Below are positions 1 to 7,855 of a stretch of 64,000 nt of DNA, piece after piece. Made by a program: the position numbers and the translations under genes. Every line of letters starts with the position of its first letter. The stretch's first letter is position 1. The notes below the pieces were generated by a model that searched no databases, was not told where the DNA came from, and was given only the letters and a program-made list of their open reading frames with translations. This DNA comes from Methylosinus sp. PW1 (GTDB lineage Bacteria; Pseudomonadota; Alphaproteobacteria; Rhizobiales; Beijerinckiaceae): NCBI RefSeq assembly GCF_000745215.1, contig NZ_JQNK01000002.1:124001-188000 (forward strand). The letters run 5' to 3'.

Positions 1-960
1 AACGCGACATTGCAGAGCCGGCTGCTGACGATGGCGCGCGTGCAAAATCTGCTGACGCAGAGCCGATGGGAAGGACTGTCGATCCGCGCCATCGTCGAGG
101 ACGAGCTCGCGCCCTTTCGCCAAGCGGAGACGAACGTCTGCCACATCAGCGGCGAGCCGATCGCCTTGAAGCCCAAGGCGGCGCTCGCCGTCAGCATGGC
201 GATTCACGAGCTCGCCACCAACGCCGCCAAATATGGCGCGCTCTCTGCGCCGGGCGGCGTGGTGCGCGTCGATTGGCGCCGTCGCCGCGAGAAGGGCGAG
301 GAGCGCGTCGAGCTGATCTGGAAGGAGAGCAAAGGCCCGAAGGTCGTTCCGCCGGAGCGCTCCGGCTTCGGCCGCATGCTGATCGAGCGCACGCTGGCGA
401 TCGATCTCGGCGGCGCGGCGGAGCTGAGCTTCGCGGCGAGCGGCGTCGAATGCCGCCTGCGCATTCCCGTCTCGCAGATCGCCTTCGCCAAGGGGCCGCG
501 CGAGAGCGAGAAGCGGCCGCCGCGCGGCGACGGCGACGCGGAGCCGACCCCGCGAGCCCTGTCGCATCGGCGCGTTCTGCTGGTCGAGGACGCCGCTCTC
601 GTCGCGATCTCCGTCCGCGAGCTGCTGGAGGAATGGGGCATGGAGATCGCGCATAGCTGCGCCACGGTCTGGGACGGCTTGCGCGCGGCGCTGCGGCCCG
701 ATTTCGACGTCGCTCTGCTCGATATAGATCTCGACGGCGAGCCGGTATGGCCGGTCGCCGACGCGCTGGCGCAGGCGCATGTTCCTTTCGTCTTCACCAC
801 GGGCTTCGAGAGTCGCATCGTGACGCCTGCGCGCTTCGCCGGCCGTCCCGTCGTCGCCAAGCCCTATGCGTCGGAGGAGCTGGTCGGCGCGCTCTCGCGC
901 GCAATGTCGCAAGACGCCTCGACAAGCGCGGCCTCGCGGCCGCGGGCGTCGCGCGCGTGA
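1..960 (+). CDS. HWE histidine kinase with C-terminal receiver domain, 3' part (probable bacteriophytochrome)
   Basis: The open frame enters from the left edge, so the N-terminus is missing; 319 residues are visible. It shows the end of a dimerisation domain, then an HWE-type ATPase domain with the family's N-box (HELATNAAKYGAL) and the W-x-E signature (IWKE). A linker and a receiver domain follow (RVLLVEDAALVAISVRELL, acidic pocket, DIDLDGE around the phospho-acceptor Asp, and a late conserved Lys in VVAKPY). HWE kinases autophosphorylate and pass phosphate to receivers. The stop codon overlaps the start of a heme oxygenase gene, which makes the biliverdin chromophore of phytochromes, so the missing N-terminus is probably a PAS-GAF-PHY photosensor. 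The domain calls are seen in the sequence; the phytochrome identity is inferred from the neighbour. Confidence 0.85.
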   Translation, partial: NATLQSRLLTMARVQNLLTQSRWEGLSIRAIVEDELAPFRQAETNVCHISGEPIALKPKAALAVSMAIHELATNAAKYGALSAPGGVVRVDWRRRREKGEERVELIWKESKGPKVVPPERSGFGRMLIERTLAIDLGGAAELSFAASGVECRLRIPVSQIAFAKGPRESEKRPPRGDGDAEPTPRALSHRRVLLVEDAALVAISVRELLEEWGMEIAHSCATVWDGLRAALRPDFDVALLDIDLDGEPVWPVADALAQAHVPFVFTTGFESRIVTPARFAGRPVVAKPYASEELVGALSRAMSQDASTSAASRPRASRA

Positions 961-1547
961 GCGTCGCGGGCGAGATCGTATCACCGGCGCGCACGGCGCT
1001 GCGCAGCGCGACGCGGGCGGCGCATCTGCGGCTGCATGCGCATCCGACGTTGGCGGCGCTCGCCGCGGGGACGATCGCAGCGCCGCAATATTCGCGCCTG
1101 CTCGGGCGGCTCTATGGATTTCATCTGCCTTTCGAGCGCGCGCTGATCGAGGCCGCGCTCGGCCATGGCGTCGATCTGCGCATCGGCGCCCGCGCGCATC
1201 TTTTGACGCGCGATCTTCTCGATCTCGGCGCGAGCGGCGAATTCATCGCGCGTCTGCCCATGGCGGAGGCGCCGGCGCTGAGCGAGCCGGGCGAATGGCT
1301 CGGCGCGCTCTATGTGCGCGAAGGATCGAGCCTCGGCGCGGCCTTTCTCGCCGCCGCGCTCGATCCGCTGCTCGGCGCCGGCTGCGCGCGCGGCCGGCGG
1401 TTCTTCTCCGGCGGCGAGACGGAGGATTGGCGTCTCTGCTGCGCGGCGCTGGAGGCGGGCGCGGCGCGCGGCCTGCTGCCAGCGATGATTCATGGCGCGC
1501 AGGCGAGCTTTCACGCGCTCGAGCATTGGCTCGCCGATCACGAATAG
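957..1547 (+). CDS. bphO: Biliverdin-producing heme oxygenase (BphO type)
   Basis: A 196-residue soluble protein whose sequence follows bacterial heme oxygenases. The N-terminal helix carries LRSATRAAHLRLH with the likely proximal heme-ligand His, followed by a conserved RLYGFHLPFE segment and a distal-helix region with YVREGSSLGAA. The enzyme opens heme to biliverdin, CO and iron; biliverdin is the chromophore of bacteriophytochromes. I chose the GTG at 957 because it overlaps the TGA of the upstream kinase (GTGA), which indicates translational coupling and gives the normal family length. An upstream ATG in the same frame would run deep into the kinase gene. Confidence 0.85.
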   Translation: MSVAGEIVSPARTALRSATRAAHLRLHAHPTLAALAAGTIAAPQYSRLLGRLYGFHLPFERALIEAALGHGVDLRIGARAHLLTRDLLDLGASGEFIARLPMAEAPALSEPGEWLGALYVREGSSLGAAFLAAALDPLLGAGCARGRRFFSGGETEDWRLCCAALEAGAARGLLPAMIHGAQASFHALEHWLADHE

Positions 1548-1554
1548 GCGCGGC

Positions 1555-2361
1555 TCATTGCGCCACGACGGCGACGATGCGCGCCGGCCCGCCGGTGCCG
1601 CCGGAAATCTTCATCGGCAGAGCGAAGACCACCGCGCCGGTCGCCGGCAATTTGTCGAGATTGTCGAGATTCTCGAGCCCGGCGGCGTCGGCGCCGGCGA
1701 CGATGCGATGCACAAGAAAATCCTGCGACGGGCCATGGTCCACGCTCGCCGTGTCTATGCCGATGAGCTTGGCGCGGCGATCGACGACGAGCAGCGCCGC
1801 CGCCTGCGCGCCATAGCCGGGGAAATGCAGATGTGTGGCGTCGCCGGGCGCATCATCGCCGAGATAGGCCTTGCGGTCGCTCCAGCGCGCGCTCCAGCCG
1901 GTGCGCAGCAGCACGATGGCGCCTTGCGGAATGCGCCCATGCGCGTCCTCCCATTCGGCGATGTCTTCCGGCGTCAGCAAGTAATCGGGATCGGCGGCGG
2001 CCTTGGCGCTCACATCGATGACGAAGGCCGGCCCGACGAAGCGATCGACCGGAATTTCGGCGTTCGTCCAATGGCCGCGCGCGAAATGCAACGGCGCGTC
2101 GAGGTGGGTGCCGCCATGCTCGGGCGAGCAGAAGCTGTTCGCCGCATAGAAATAGCCGCGCTCGGTGAGGCCATTATGCAGCGATTTGAGCTCGAAGCCG
2201 GAGGGCGAGGTCGGCCAATAAATGGTCTTGGCGTCGAAGGGATGGGTGAGATCGACGATGGTCGATTTGGAGAGATCGAGGCTCTGGCCGAAGGCCGGCG
2301 CCGCGATCAGGGATGAGAAAATTGCGGCCAGAGCGAAGCCGCGGATCGGGTGATGCGCCAT
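1555..2361 (-). CDS. Secreted cyclase-family hydrolase (kynurenine formamidase-like)
   Basis: A 268-residue protein with a clear signal peptide (about residues 1-25, cleavage near AFGQS), so it is probably periplasmic. The mature part matches the cyclase/kynurenine formamidase-like family (PF04199): an early VDLTHPFDAKT segment, the metal-binding HGGTHLDAPLHF motif, and late IGIDTASVDHG and VFALPMKISGGTGGPARI segments. Relatives hydrolyse N-formylkynurenine, isatin or cyclic amides using a divalent metal. The substrate cannot be read from sequence, and the export signal argues against a role in tryptophan catabolism. It converges on bphO with a 7-bp gap. Its Shine-Dalgarno GAGGAG lies inside a predicted hairpin (separate entry). 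Confidence 0.85.
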   Translation of the reverse strand: MAHHPIRGFALAAIFSSLIAAPAFGQSLDLSKSTIVDLTHPFDAKTIYWPTSPSGFELKSLHNGLTERGYFYAANSFCSPEHGGTHLDAPLHFARGHWTNAEIPVDRFVGPAFVIDVSAKAAADPDYLLTPEDIAEWEDAHGRIPQGAIVLLRTGWSARWSDRKAYLGDDAPGDATHLHFPGYGAQAAALLVVDRRAKLIGIDTASVDHGPSQDFLVHRIVAGADAAGLENLDNLDKLPATGAVVFALPMKISGGTGGPARIVAVVAQ

Positions 2362-2392
2362 CGATCGATCTCCTCGTGAAAGAGGAGCGATC
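2362..2392 (-). promoter_or_regulatory. Hairpin enclosing the ribosome binding site of the cyclase gene
   Basis: On the minus strand just before the ATG at 2361, CTCCTC pairs with the GAGGAG Shine-Dalgarno across a 6-base loop. The stem continues with GATCG/CGATC after a 2-nt bulge. The structure could hold the ribosome site closed. No aptamer is recognised. Confidence 0.4.
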
Positions 2393-2444
2393 CTGCCATG
2401 CGCGAAAGCTCCGGCTCAATCGTGTGGAGGCCGGAGCGATCCCG

Positions 2445-3149
2445 TCAGGGCTCCAGGCTGCGCCAGCGGAACAGCAGGCCGGCTGTCAGCCCGCCGAGCA
2501 GCGGAGCCGCGAAGAACAGCCACAGCTGCTCCAGCGCCTTGCCGCCGACGAACACCGCCGGGCCGAGCGAGCGCGCCGGATTGACCGACGTGCCGGTCAC
2601 GCGAATGAGCGCGATATGGATGACGACGAGGGCGAGGCCGATGGCCACGCCCGCCGAGGCGGTGCCGCCATTGGTCGAGGTCGCGCCGAGGATGACGACG
2701 AGAAACAGGAATGTGCCGACGAATTCCGCCAGAAAGGCCGAGGCCGTCGAAATATTGCTCCAGCCATTCTGACCGAGGCCGGCGGCGGCGACGTCATATC
2801 CGCCTTCGCGGCCTTTCAATATCGCATAGAGGATCGCCGCGCCGGCGATGGCGCCGAGACATTGCGCGATGATGTAGCCGATCAGATTGAACGTCGAGAG
2901 CCGTCCCGCGGACCAGACGCCGATCGAGACCGCCGGATTGATGTGGCAGCCCGAGACCGGGCCTATGCCATAAGCGAAGGCGGTTACGGTGAGGCCGAAG
3001 GCGAAGGCGATGGGCAGCACGGCGAGCGGGCCGATCCCTTGCGTCGAGCCCAGCACGCCGCCGAGCTCGCCCAGCGTCACCGAGCCGCATCCGAGCAGCA
3101 CCAGAGCGCCTGCGCCGATCGCCTCGGCGACATATTTCTTGATTGTCAT
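2445..3149 (-). CDS. aqpZ: Aquaporin Z-type water channel
   Basis: A 234-residue inner-membrane MIP-family channel with six predicted helices. The two pore half-helices carry the NPA boxes (HINPAVSIG and SVNPARSLG). The constriction matches water-selective AqpZ rather than glycerol facilitators: a Phe in FAFGLTV, a His in the helix before the second NPA (VVIHIALI), a Thr two residues before that NPA, and the Arg directly after it. I chose the Met at 3149 (MTIKKYVAEAIG) because aquaporins begin right before the first helix; 24 extra upstream residues are not membrane-like. Transcribed alone, divergent from the amidase gene. Confidence 0.93.
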   Translation of the reverse strand: MTIKKYVAEAIGAGALVLLGCGSVTLGELGGVLGSTQGIGPLAVLPIAFAFGLTVTAFAYGIGPVSGCHINPAVSIGVWSAGRLSTFNLIGYIIAQCLGAIAGAAILYAILKGREGGYDVAAAGLGQNGWSNISTASAFLAEFVGTFLFLVVILGATSTNGGTASAGVAIGLALVVIHIALIRVTGTSVNPARSLGPAVFVGGKALEQLWLFFAAPLLGGLTAGLLFRWRSLEP

Positions 3150-3274
3150 TTCCGCACCTGTCGTTTCGTGAAAATTCAATCCGCATCTTGCAAAAGTCGG
3201 ATCGTCGTCGAAAATCAGCATCGGCGATGAACCGGCAATGAATAATCGCGCGGCGCTCGATGGGAGGAAACGGA

Positions 3275-4444
3275 ATGTCGGGCTCTTCGTCCGCTCTGAC
3301 GCATTCGCTCGATGTTTCGGCTTCGGCGCAGGGGCCGCTTTCGGGCGCGCGCTTCGTCGTCAAGGAGAACATAGACGTCGAGGGCCTCGTCTCCGCCAAT
3401 GGCCAGCCGATATGGGCCGCGACTCACGCGGCCGCGGCGATGAATGCGCCCGTCGTCGATCGGCTGCTCGCCTGCGGCGCGCGGCTCGTCGGCAAGGCGC
3501 ATATGGACGAGATGGCCTATAGTCTGCTCGGCGCCAACGCCCATTACGGAACGCCGAAAAATCCCGCCGCGCCGGATCGCCATCCGGGCGGCTCCTCCTC
3601 TGGCTCGGCTTCCGCCGTCGCCGCTGGGCTCGCCGATTTCGCGCTCGGCACGGATACGGCCGGCTCCTGCCGCGCGCCGGCGGCCTTTTGCGGAATTTAC
3701 GGATTTCGCTCCTCGCATGGCGCGATCAGCGTGAATGGCGTCGTTCCGCTCGCCGCCTCGCTCGACGTCATCGGCTGGTTCGCGCGCGATATAGATCTCA
3801 TGGCGCGGGTCGGCGATGCGCTGCTGCCGCGCGATCTCACGCAAGGCGCATTCGAGGAGGCCGTCTTCCTCGATGAGGCTTTCGCGCAATGCGACGCCGA
3901 GACCGCCGCCGCCATGGCCCCGGCGCGCGCCATCGTCGCGCAAGGATTTTCCGAGCGAGACGCGGCGCTCGGCGAAGAGTTCTGGACCGAGTCGCTGCGT
4001 CATTTCCGCAATCTCCAAGCCTTTGAGGCCTGGGGCGCGCATGGCGCTTGGATCGCGGCGGAACATCCGCAATTCGGCCCCGGCATTGCAGAGCGCTTCG
4101 ACATGGCGTCGAAAGTGACGCCTGCCGCCAAAGCCGAGGCCGACGCTTTTCGTCGCGACGCGCGCGCGCGCGTCGCCGAGATGTTCGGCGAGAACAGCCT
4201 CATCGTCGTTCCGACGACGCCTTTCGCCTCGCCGCGGCTGGACGAAAGCGAGGACGAGCTCGACGCCAAGCGCTATCGGATGTTCCGCACGTTTCTCTTC
4301 GCGAGCTTCTTCGGCCTGCCGCAGATCAGCGTTCCGCTTTCGCGGCCCGCGGGCGCGCCGCCGCTCGGGATTTCGCTGATCGGCCCGCGCTGGTCGGACC
4401 GTCGGCTGATCGCCGCGGCGCGGGGGCTTGTCGAGCTTCTGTAG
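3275..4444 (+). CDS. Amidase-signature family hydrolase
   Basis: A 389-residue enzyme of the amidase-signature family, which hydrolyses carboxamides with a Ser-cisSer-Lys triad. The triad is visible: Lys30 (FVVKENIDV), the cis-Ser in GGSSSGSASA (107/108) and the nucleophile Ser131 in GTDTAGSCRAP. The compact size and layout resemble AMI1-type or allophanate-hydrolase-like amidases rather than the 480-residue GatA subunit. The ATG at 3275 was taken because GGGAGGAAACGG precedes it at good spacing; an in-frame ATG 15 bases earlier lies within that ribosome site. The substrate is unknown. Its last 119 bases are overlapped by the convergent hxlR-type gene. Confidence 0.85.
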   Translation: MSGSSSALTHSLDVSASAQGPLSGARFVVKENIDVEGLVSANGQPIWAATHAAAAMNAPVVDRLLACGARLVGKAHMDEMAYSLLGANAHYGTPKNPAAPDRHPGGSSSGSASAVAAGLADFALGTDTAGSCRAPAAFCGIYGFRSSHGAISVNGVVPLAASLDVIGWFARDIDLMARVGDALLPRDLTQGAFEEAVFLDEAFAQCDAETAAAMAPARAIVAQGFSERDAALGEEFWTESLRHFRNLQAFEAWGAHGAWIAAEHPQFGPGIAERFDMASKVTPAAKAEADAFRRDARARVAEMFGENSLIVVPTTPFASPRLDESEDELDAKRYRMFRTFLFASFFGLPQISVPLSRPAGAPPLGISLIGPRWSDRRLIAAARGLVELL

Positions 4445-4775
4445 CCTTTTCCGCCAGCACATTGTCGACGCCCCAGCGGAACAAGAGCGCCAGAACCGGC
4501 TCCAGTGAGCGGCCGCGCTCGGTGAGGCTGTATTCGACGCGCGGCGGCACTTCCGCATAGACATGGCGCGAGATCATGCGATCGCGCTCGAGATCGCGCA
4601 ATTGCTGGGTGAGCGTGCGCTGCGTGATCGTTTTCAGCAGCCGCTGCAATTCGGAAAAGCGCTTGGTTCCATCGGCGAGACGAAACAGGATCGACGGCTT
4701 CCACTTGCCGCCGATGATATCCATCGCGCCCTCGATCGGGCATTCGTCATATTCTACGTGCCGCTGCTTGCGCAT
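4326..4775 (-). CDS. HxlR-family winged-helix transcriptional regulator
   Basis: A 149-residue DNA-binding protein. Residues 10-110 match the HxlR family: CPIEGAMDIIGGKWKPSILFRL, then LQRLLKTITQRTLTQQLRDLERD (recognition helix) and the wing VEYSLTERGRSL. Cys12 sits where redox- and quinone-sensing members have their sensor cysteine. The Met at 4775 fits the family start. The C-terminal 40 residues (Ala/Arg/Lys-rich) extend beyond the family and are encoded over the end of the amidase gene on the other strand. It is divergent from a MAPEG gene, its most likely target, with a small inverted repeat between them. Confidence 0.85.
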   Translation of the reverse strand: MRKQRHVEYDECPIEGAMDIIGGKWKPSILFRLADGTKRFSELQRLLKTITQRTLTQQLRDLERDRMISRHVYAEVPPRVEYSLTERGRSLEPVLALLFRWGVDNVLAEKATEARQAPAPRRSADGPTSAGRSAKSRAAARPRAAKAER

Positions 4776-4815
4776 GTGACGGTGCTCCCAATTTCTCGCC
4801 GAGGGCGGCGTTTCC

Positions 4816-4940
4816 ACCTCCCCCTCGAGGGGGGAGGTCGAGCGCGAATGCGCTCGGGAGGGGGTGACGCCCCGAGTCTTCGCCGTTGAACCCCACCCCG
4901 TCCGGCTATCGCCGGCCGACCCTCCCCCTATAGGGGAGGG
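4816..4940. repeat. REP/BIME-like intergenic element with four hairpins
   Basis: The hxlR-MAPEG intergenic space holds four consecutive inverted repeats. They are 4816-4838 (ACCTCCCCC/GGGGGAGGT), 4839-4856 (CGAGCGC/GCGCTCG), 4902-4915 (CCGGC/GCCGG) and 4920-4940 (CCCTCCCC/GGGGAGGG). The outer two are related CCTCCCC stems in mirror arrangement, the layout of bacterial interspersed mosaic elements. Elements with CCCTCCCC stems are common between genes in alphaproteobacteria; the exact family was not checked. Confidence 0.6.
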
Positions 4941-4985
4941 TGGATGCGCCCTCCATTCGACGTTAGTATCATTTATTGCCGTATC

Positions 4986-4998
4986 GACATAGCATGTC
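4986..4998. promoter_or_regulatory. Candidate operator in the hxlR/MAPEG divergent region
   Basis: GACAT-AGC-ATGTC is a perfect dyad in the AT-richer stretch between the two divergent genes, about 90 bases before the MAPEG start. HxlR dimers usually bind such short dyads near their own and neighbouring promoters. Assignment rests on position only. Confidence 0.3.
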
Positions 4999-5088
4999 AG
5001 TATAGGCGATATTTCTGCGTACTTCACCAATACGATGCGCTTCGCTAGCTTGCCTCTCGTCTTCGACGAATGAGGAGCGCGACACGCT

Positions 5089-5499
5089 ATGACCAACGCA
5101 ATTTCTCCCGAGCTCTATTGGACCGTGCTGACCGCCGGCCTCGCCTCGGTCTTGTGGATTCCCTATATTCTGCAGCGCATATTGGAGCTGGGGCCGATCG
5201 CGACATTCAGCGATCCTCGGCATGAGGTCGCGACCAAGGCGCCATGGGCGCTGCGCGCCAAAAACGCTCACACGAATATGATCGAAAATCTCGTCGTCTT
5301 CGCTGTGCTCGCATTGGCGATTCAGATCGTCGGCGGCGGCACGTCGGCGACGGCGCTGGCGGCGCTCTTGTTCTTCGCCTCGCGCGCCGCGCATTATGTC
5401 GTCTACACGCTCGGCCTGCCATGGCTGCGCACGCCGATGTTCCTCATCGGCTTCTTCTGTCAGCTCACGCTGCTCTTCGCCATTCTGGCGCGTGGGTGA
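5089..5499 (+). CDS. MAPEG family membrane protein
   Basis: A 136-residue integral membrane protein with four predicted helices, matching the MAPEG family (PF01124: eicosanoid and glutathione metabolism relatives). The family segment APWALRAKNAHTNMIENLVVFAVLAL (about residues 47-72) is clear, with the Arg/Asn/His/Glu residues that in animal members lie near the glutathione site. Bacterial members are mostly uncharacterised; a detoxification role is only a guess. A GAGGAG site lies 11 bases before the ATG. Divergent from the HxlR-type regulator, which suggests control by it. Confidence 0.85.
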   Translation: MTNAISPELYWTVLTAGLASVLWIPYILQRILELGPIATFSDPRHEVATKAPWALRAKNAHTNMIENLVVFAVLALAIQIVGGGTSATALAALLFFASRAAHYVVYTLGLPWLRTPMFLIGFFCQLTLLFAILARG

Positions 5500-5518
5500 T
5501 TGTGGACGATGCGAGCTT

Positions 5519-5561
5519 GAAGGCTCGCGGTCCGGCGCGCGCCCTGGGACCGCGAGCCTTC
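5519..5561. terminator. Perfect 15-bp hairpin between convergent genes (terminator or REP unit)
   Basis: GAAGGCTCGCGGTCC (5519-5533) is followed after 13 bases by its exact complement GGACCGCGAGCCTTC (5547-5561). There is no T-run, but the place between two convergent genes fits a bidirectional transcription end. A nested AGCCTTCAGGCT follows, as in mobile REP-like units. Confidence 0.55.
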
Positions 5562-5581
5562 AGGCTCGCTCGCTTCGGCGG

Positions 5582-6040
5582 TCAATCCGATCCATGCTCC
5601 ACCGACAGCAGCTTCAAAATGCGCTTCGACAGTGAATCCCGCACGGCGCGATAAGAATCCAAAATCGTCTCGCGCGAGCCGCTGGTCGCGGTGGCGTCGA
5701 GCGTCGGCCAATAGACGACGTCGACCGCCATTGTGCGCGTGAACTCCAGCGCCTTGTGATGCGACTCCGGCGACAAGGTCACGATGAGATCGAAGTTGGA
5801 ATCTTCCAAATCCTCGAATGTGTGCGGCTTGTGGCGGGAGATGTCGACGCCGAGCTCGTCCATCGCGGCGATGGCGAAAGGATCGGGCTCGCCGCGCTTC
5901 AGGCCGGCGGAGGCGAAATAGATCTCGCGGCCGAAATAATGTCGCCCCAGCGCCTCGGCCATGGGCGAGCGCACGGCGTTCTGCGTGCAGGCGAACAGCA
6001 CGGCGCTCGGCCGTGATACGGGTCCGCCTTCGTCCGGCAT
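5582..6040 (-). CDS. Low-molecular-weight phosphatase / ArsC-like protein
   Basis: A 152-residue protein of the low-molecular-weight protein-tyrosine phosphatase superfamily. The phosphate loop C-x5-R is present (CTQNAVR, Cys18 to Arg24) and followed by SPMAEAL. An Asp in WPTLDATATSG could be the general acid. Relatives include phosphotyrosine phosphatases and thioredoxin-type arsenate reductases; the extra Cys residues of arsenate reductases are absent, so phosphatase is preferred. It follows the UPF0262 gene by 4 bases. hisD-UPF0262-phosphatase is a recurrent order in Rhizobiales. Confidence 0.83.
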   Translation of the reverse strand: MPDEGGPVSRPSAVLFACTQNAVRSPMAEALGRHYFGREIYFASAGLKRGEPDPFAIAAMDELGVDISRHKPHTFEDLEDSNFDLIVTLSPESHHKALEFTRTMAVDVVYWPTLDATATSGSRETILDSYRAVRDSLSKRILKLLSVEHGSD

Positions 6041-6044
6041 GGGC

Positions 6045-6524
6045 TCAGCCCTTCCAGTGCAGGGCCGTGACCAGCGTGAAGAGGCGGCGCGCAGTGTCCG
6101 TGTCGCAGTCGATCTTGCCCTTCAGCCGTTCGGCGAGCAGGGCCGCGCCTTCATTGTGCAGCCCGCGCCGGCCCATGTCGATCGCCTCGATCCGGCTCGG
6201 CGTCGCGGTGCGGATCGCGGCGTAATAGGTCTCGCAAACGAGAAAATAGTCTTTCAGCAGGCGCTTGAAGGGCGTCAGCGATAAAATATGCGTGACGATG
6301 GTGGCGCCGGCCTCGTCGCGGACGTCGAAGACGAGCTTGGCGTCATGCAGGGCGATGACGAGGGCGTAAGGCCCGCCGTCATGCCCTTCCAGCGCGAAGC
6401 TGTTGTCCTCGATGAGATCATAGATGGCGATGGCGCGCTCATGCTCCTGATCCGCGGTGCCGCGCCCGATGGATGCCTCATCGAGCGTGACGGAGATCAG
6501 CCGCTTGGTCGCGCTCGTCGCCAC
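6045..6524 (-). CDS. UPF0262 family protein
   Basis: A 159-residue protein of unknown function, recognised as UPF0262 from segments such as [35 protein letters not shown] and the C-terminal [17 protein letters not shown] chose the GTG at 6524 over an ATG at 6569: it lies directly behind the hisD stop (6526) and gives the family's usual N-terminus, whereas the ATG would add 15 atypical residues inside hisD. It is sandwiched between hisD and the phosphatase in one operon. No catalytic motif is apparent. Confidence 0.8.
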   Translation of the reverse strand: MATSATKRLISVTLDEASIGRGTADQEHERAIAIYDLIEDNSFALEGHDGGPYALVIALHDAKLVFDVRDEAGATIVTHILSLTPFKRLLKDYFLVCETYYAAIRTATPSRIEAIDMGRRGLHNEGAALLAERLKGKIDCDTDTARRLFTLVTALHWKG

Positions 6525-6525
6525 C

Positions 6526-7827
6526 TCACGCCCCGCGCTGATCGAGGCGCACGGCCACAGAGCGCGCATGCGCCTGCAGCCGCTCGGCGTCGCCGAGAGC
6601 GACGGCGGCGGGGCCGATCGCCTTCAGCGAGGCGGCGTCGCACTTCAAGATCGACGTGCGCTTCACGAAATCCAGCACGCTGAGGCCCGACGAGAAGCGC
6701 GCCGAGCGCGCCGTCGGCAGAACGTGATTGGAGCCGCCGACATAATCGCCGATCGCCTCCGGCGTATAGGCGCCGATAAAGATCGCGCCGGCGTTGCGCA
6801 CCTTGGCGGCCAATTCCTCGGCGTCTTCCGAGACGATCTCCAAATGCTCGGCCGCGATGCGGTCGGCGAGCGGAATGGAAGCGGCGAGGCTCTTGGTCAC
6901 GATGATCGCGCCATAGTCGCGCCAGCTCTTGGAGGCGATCTCGAAGCGCGACAGCGTCGCCAGCTGGCGCTCGACGGCGGCGGCGGCGGCGTCGGCGAAG
7001 GCGGGATCGTCGGTGATGAGGATCGACTGCGCCGATTCGTCGTGCTCCGCCTGGGCGAGCAGATCGATCGCCACCCAATCGGGATTGGCGGTCTTGTCGG
7101 CGAGCACGAGAATTTCCGAAGGGCCGGCGATCATGTCTATGCCGACGAGGCCGAAGACGCGGCGCTTGGCGGCGGCCACCCAGGCGTTGCCGGGGCCGAC
7201 GATCTTGGCCACGGGGCGAATGGTCTTTGTGCCATAGGCGAGCGCCGCGACGGCCTGCGCGCCGCCGACGCGATAGACCTCGTCGACGCCGGCGCGCTTG
7301 GCGGCGGCCAGCACGAGCGGGTCGATCACCCCATGCGGGGCGGGGACCACCATCACCAGCCGATCGACGCCCGCCACCTTGGCCGGCACGGCGTTCATCA
7401 GCACGGAGGAGGGGTAGGAGGCGGTGCCGCCCGGCACATAGAGGCCGACCGATTCGAGCGCGCTCCAGCGCCAGCCGAGCTCGACGCCGGCCTCGTCCTT
7501 ATAGCGCAGGTCCTGCGGCCGCTGGCGCTCGTGGAAGGCTTTGATGCGGGCGTGGGCGAGGTCGAGCGCTTCGAGCGTCTCCTTCGGGACCTTGGCCTCT
7601 GCCGCGTCGATCTCGGCTTTCGTCAGCGCTATGCCGGTCTGCGCGAGGTCGATATGGTCGAAGCGCTTGGAATAGTCGATCAGCGCCGCGTCGCCGCGGG
7701 CGGCCACATCCTCGATAATGCCGCGGACGGTGTCGTCGACGTCCTGGGCGGCCTCGCGCTTCGTCGCCAGCAGCGCGGTGAAGCGCTCCTCGAAATCCGC
7801 CGCCGACGCATCCAATCGCCAAGTCAT
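6526..7827 (-). CDS. hisD: Histidinol dehydrogenase
   Basis: A 433-residue cytosolic enzyme catalysing the last two steps of histidine biosynthesis (L-histidinol to L-histidine, two NAD+-dependent oxidations). The family core is intact: [31 protein letters not shown], the zinc-ligand region [13 protein letters not shown] (Gln and His), and late [26 protein letters not shown]. The Met at 7827 follows GGAGAA and gives the normal length. It lies in an operon with an upstream DUF2948 gene and downstream UPF0262 and phosphatase genes. Confidence 0.96.
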   Translation of the reverse strand: MTWRLDASAADFEERFTALLATKREAAQDVDDTVRGIIEDVAARGDAALIDYSKRFDHIDLAQTGIALTKAEIDAAEAKVPKETLEALDLAHARIKAFHERQRPQDLRYKDEAGVELGWRWSALESVGLYVPGGTASYPSSVLMNAVPAKVAGVDRLVMVVPAPHGVIDPLVLAAAKRAGVDEVYRVGGAQAVAALAYGTKTIRPVAKIVGPGNAWVAAAKRRVFGLVGIDMIAGPSEILVLADKTANPDWVAIDLLAQAEHDESAQSILITDDPAFADAAAAAVERQLATLSRFEIASKSWRDYGAIIVTKSLAASIPLADRIAAEHLEIVSEDAEELAAKVRNAGAIFIGAYTPEAIGDYVGGSNHVLPTARSARFSSGLSVLDFVKRTSILKCDAASLKAIGPAAVALGDAERLQAHARSVAVRLDQRGA

Positions 7828-7855
7828 GTTCTTCTCCAACCGGTATTTCCGGTTG

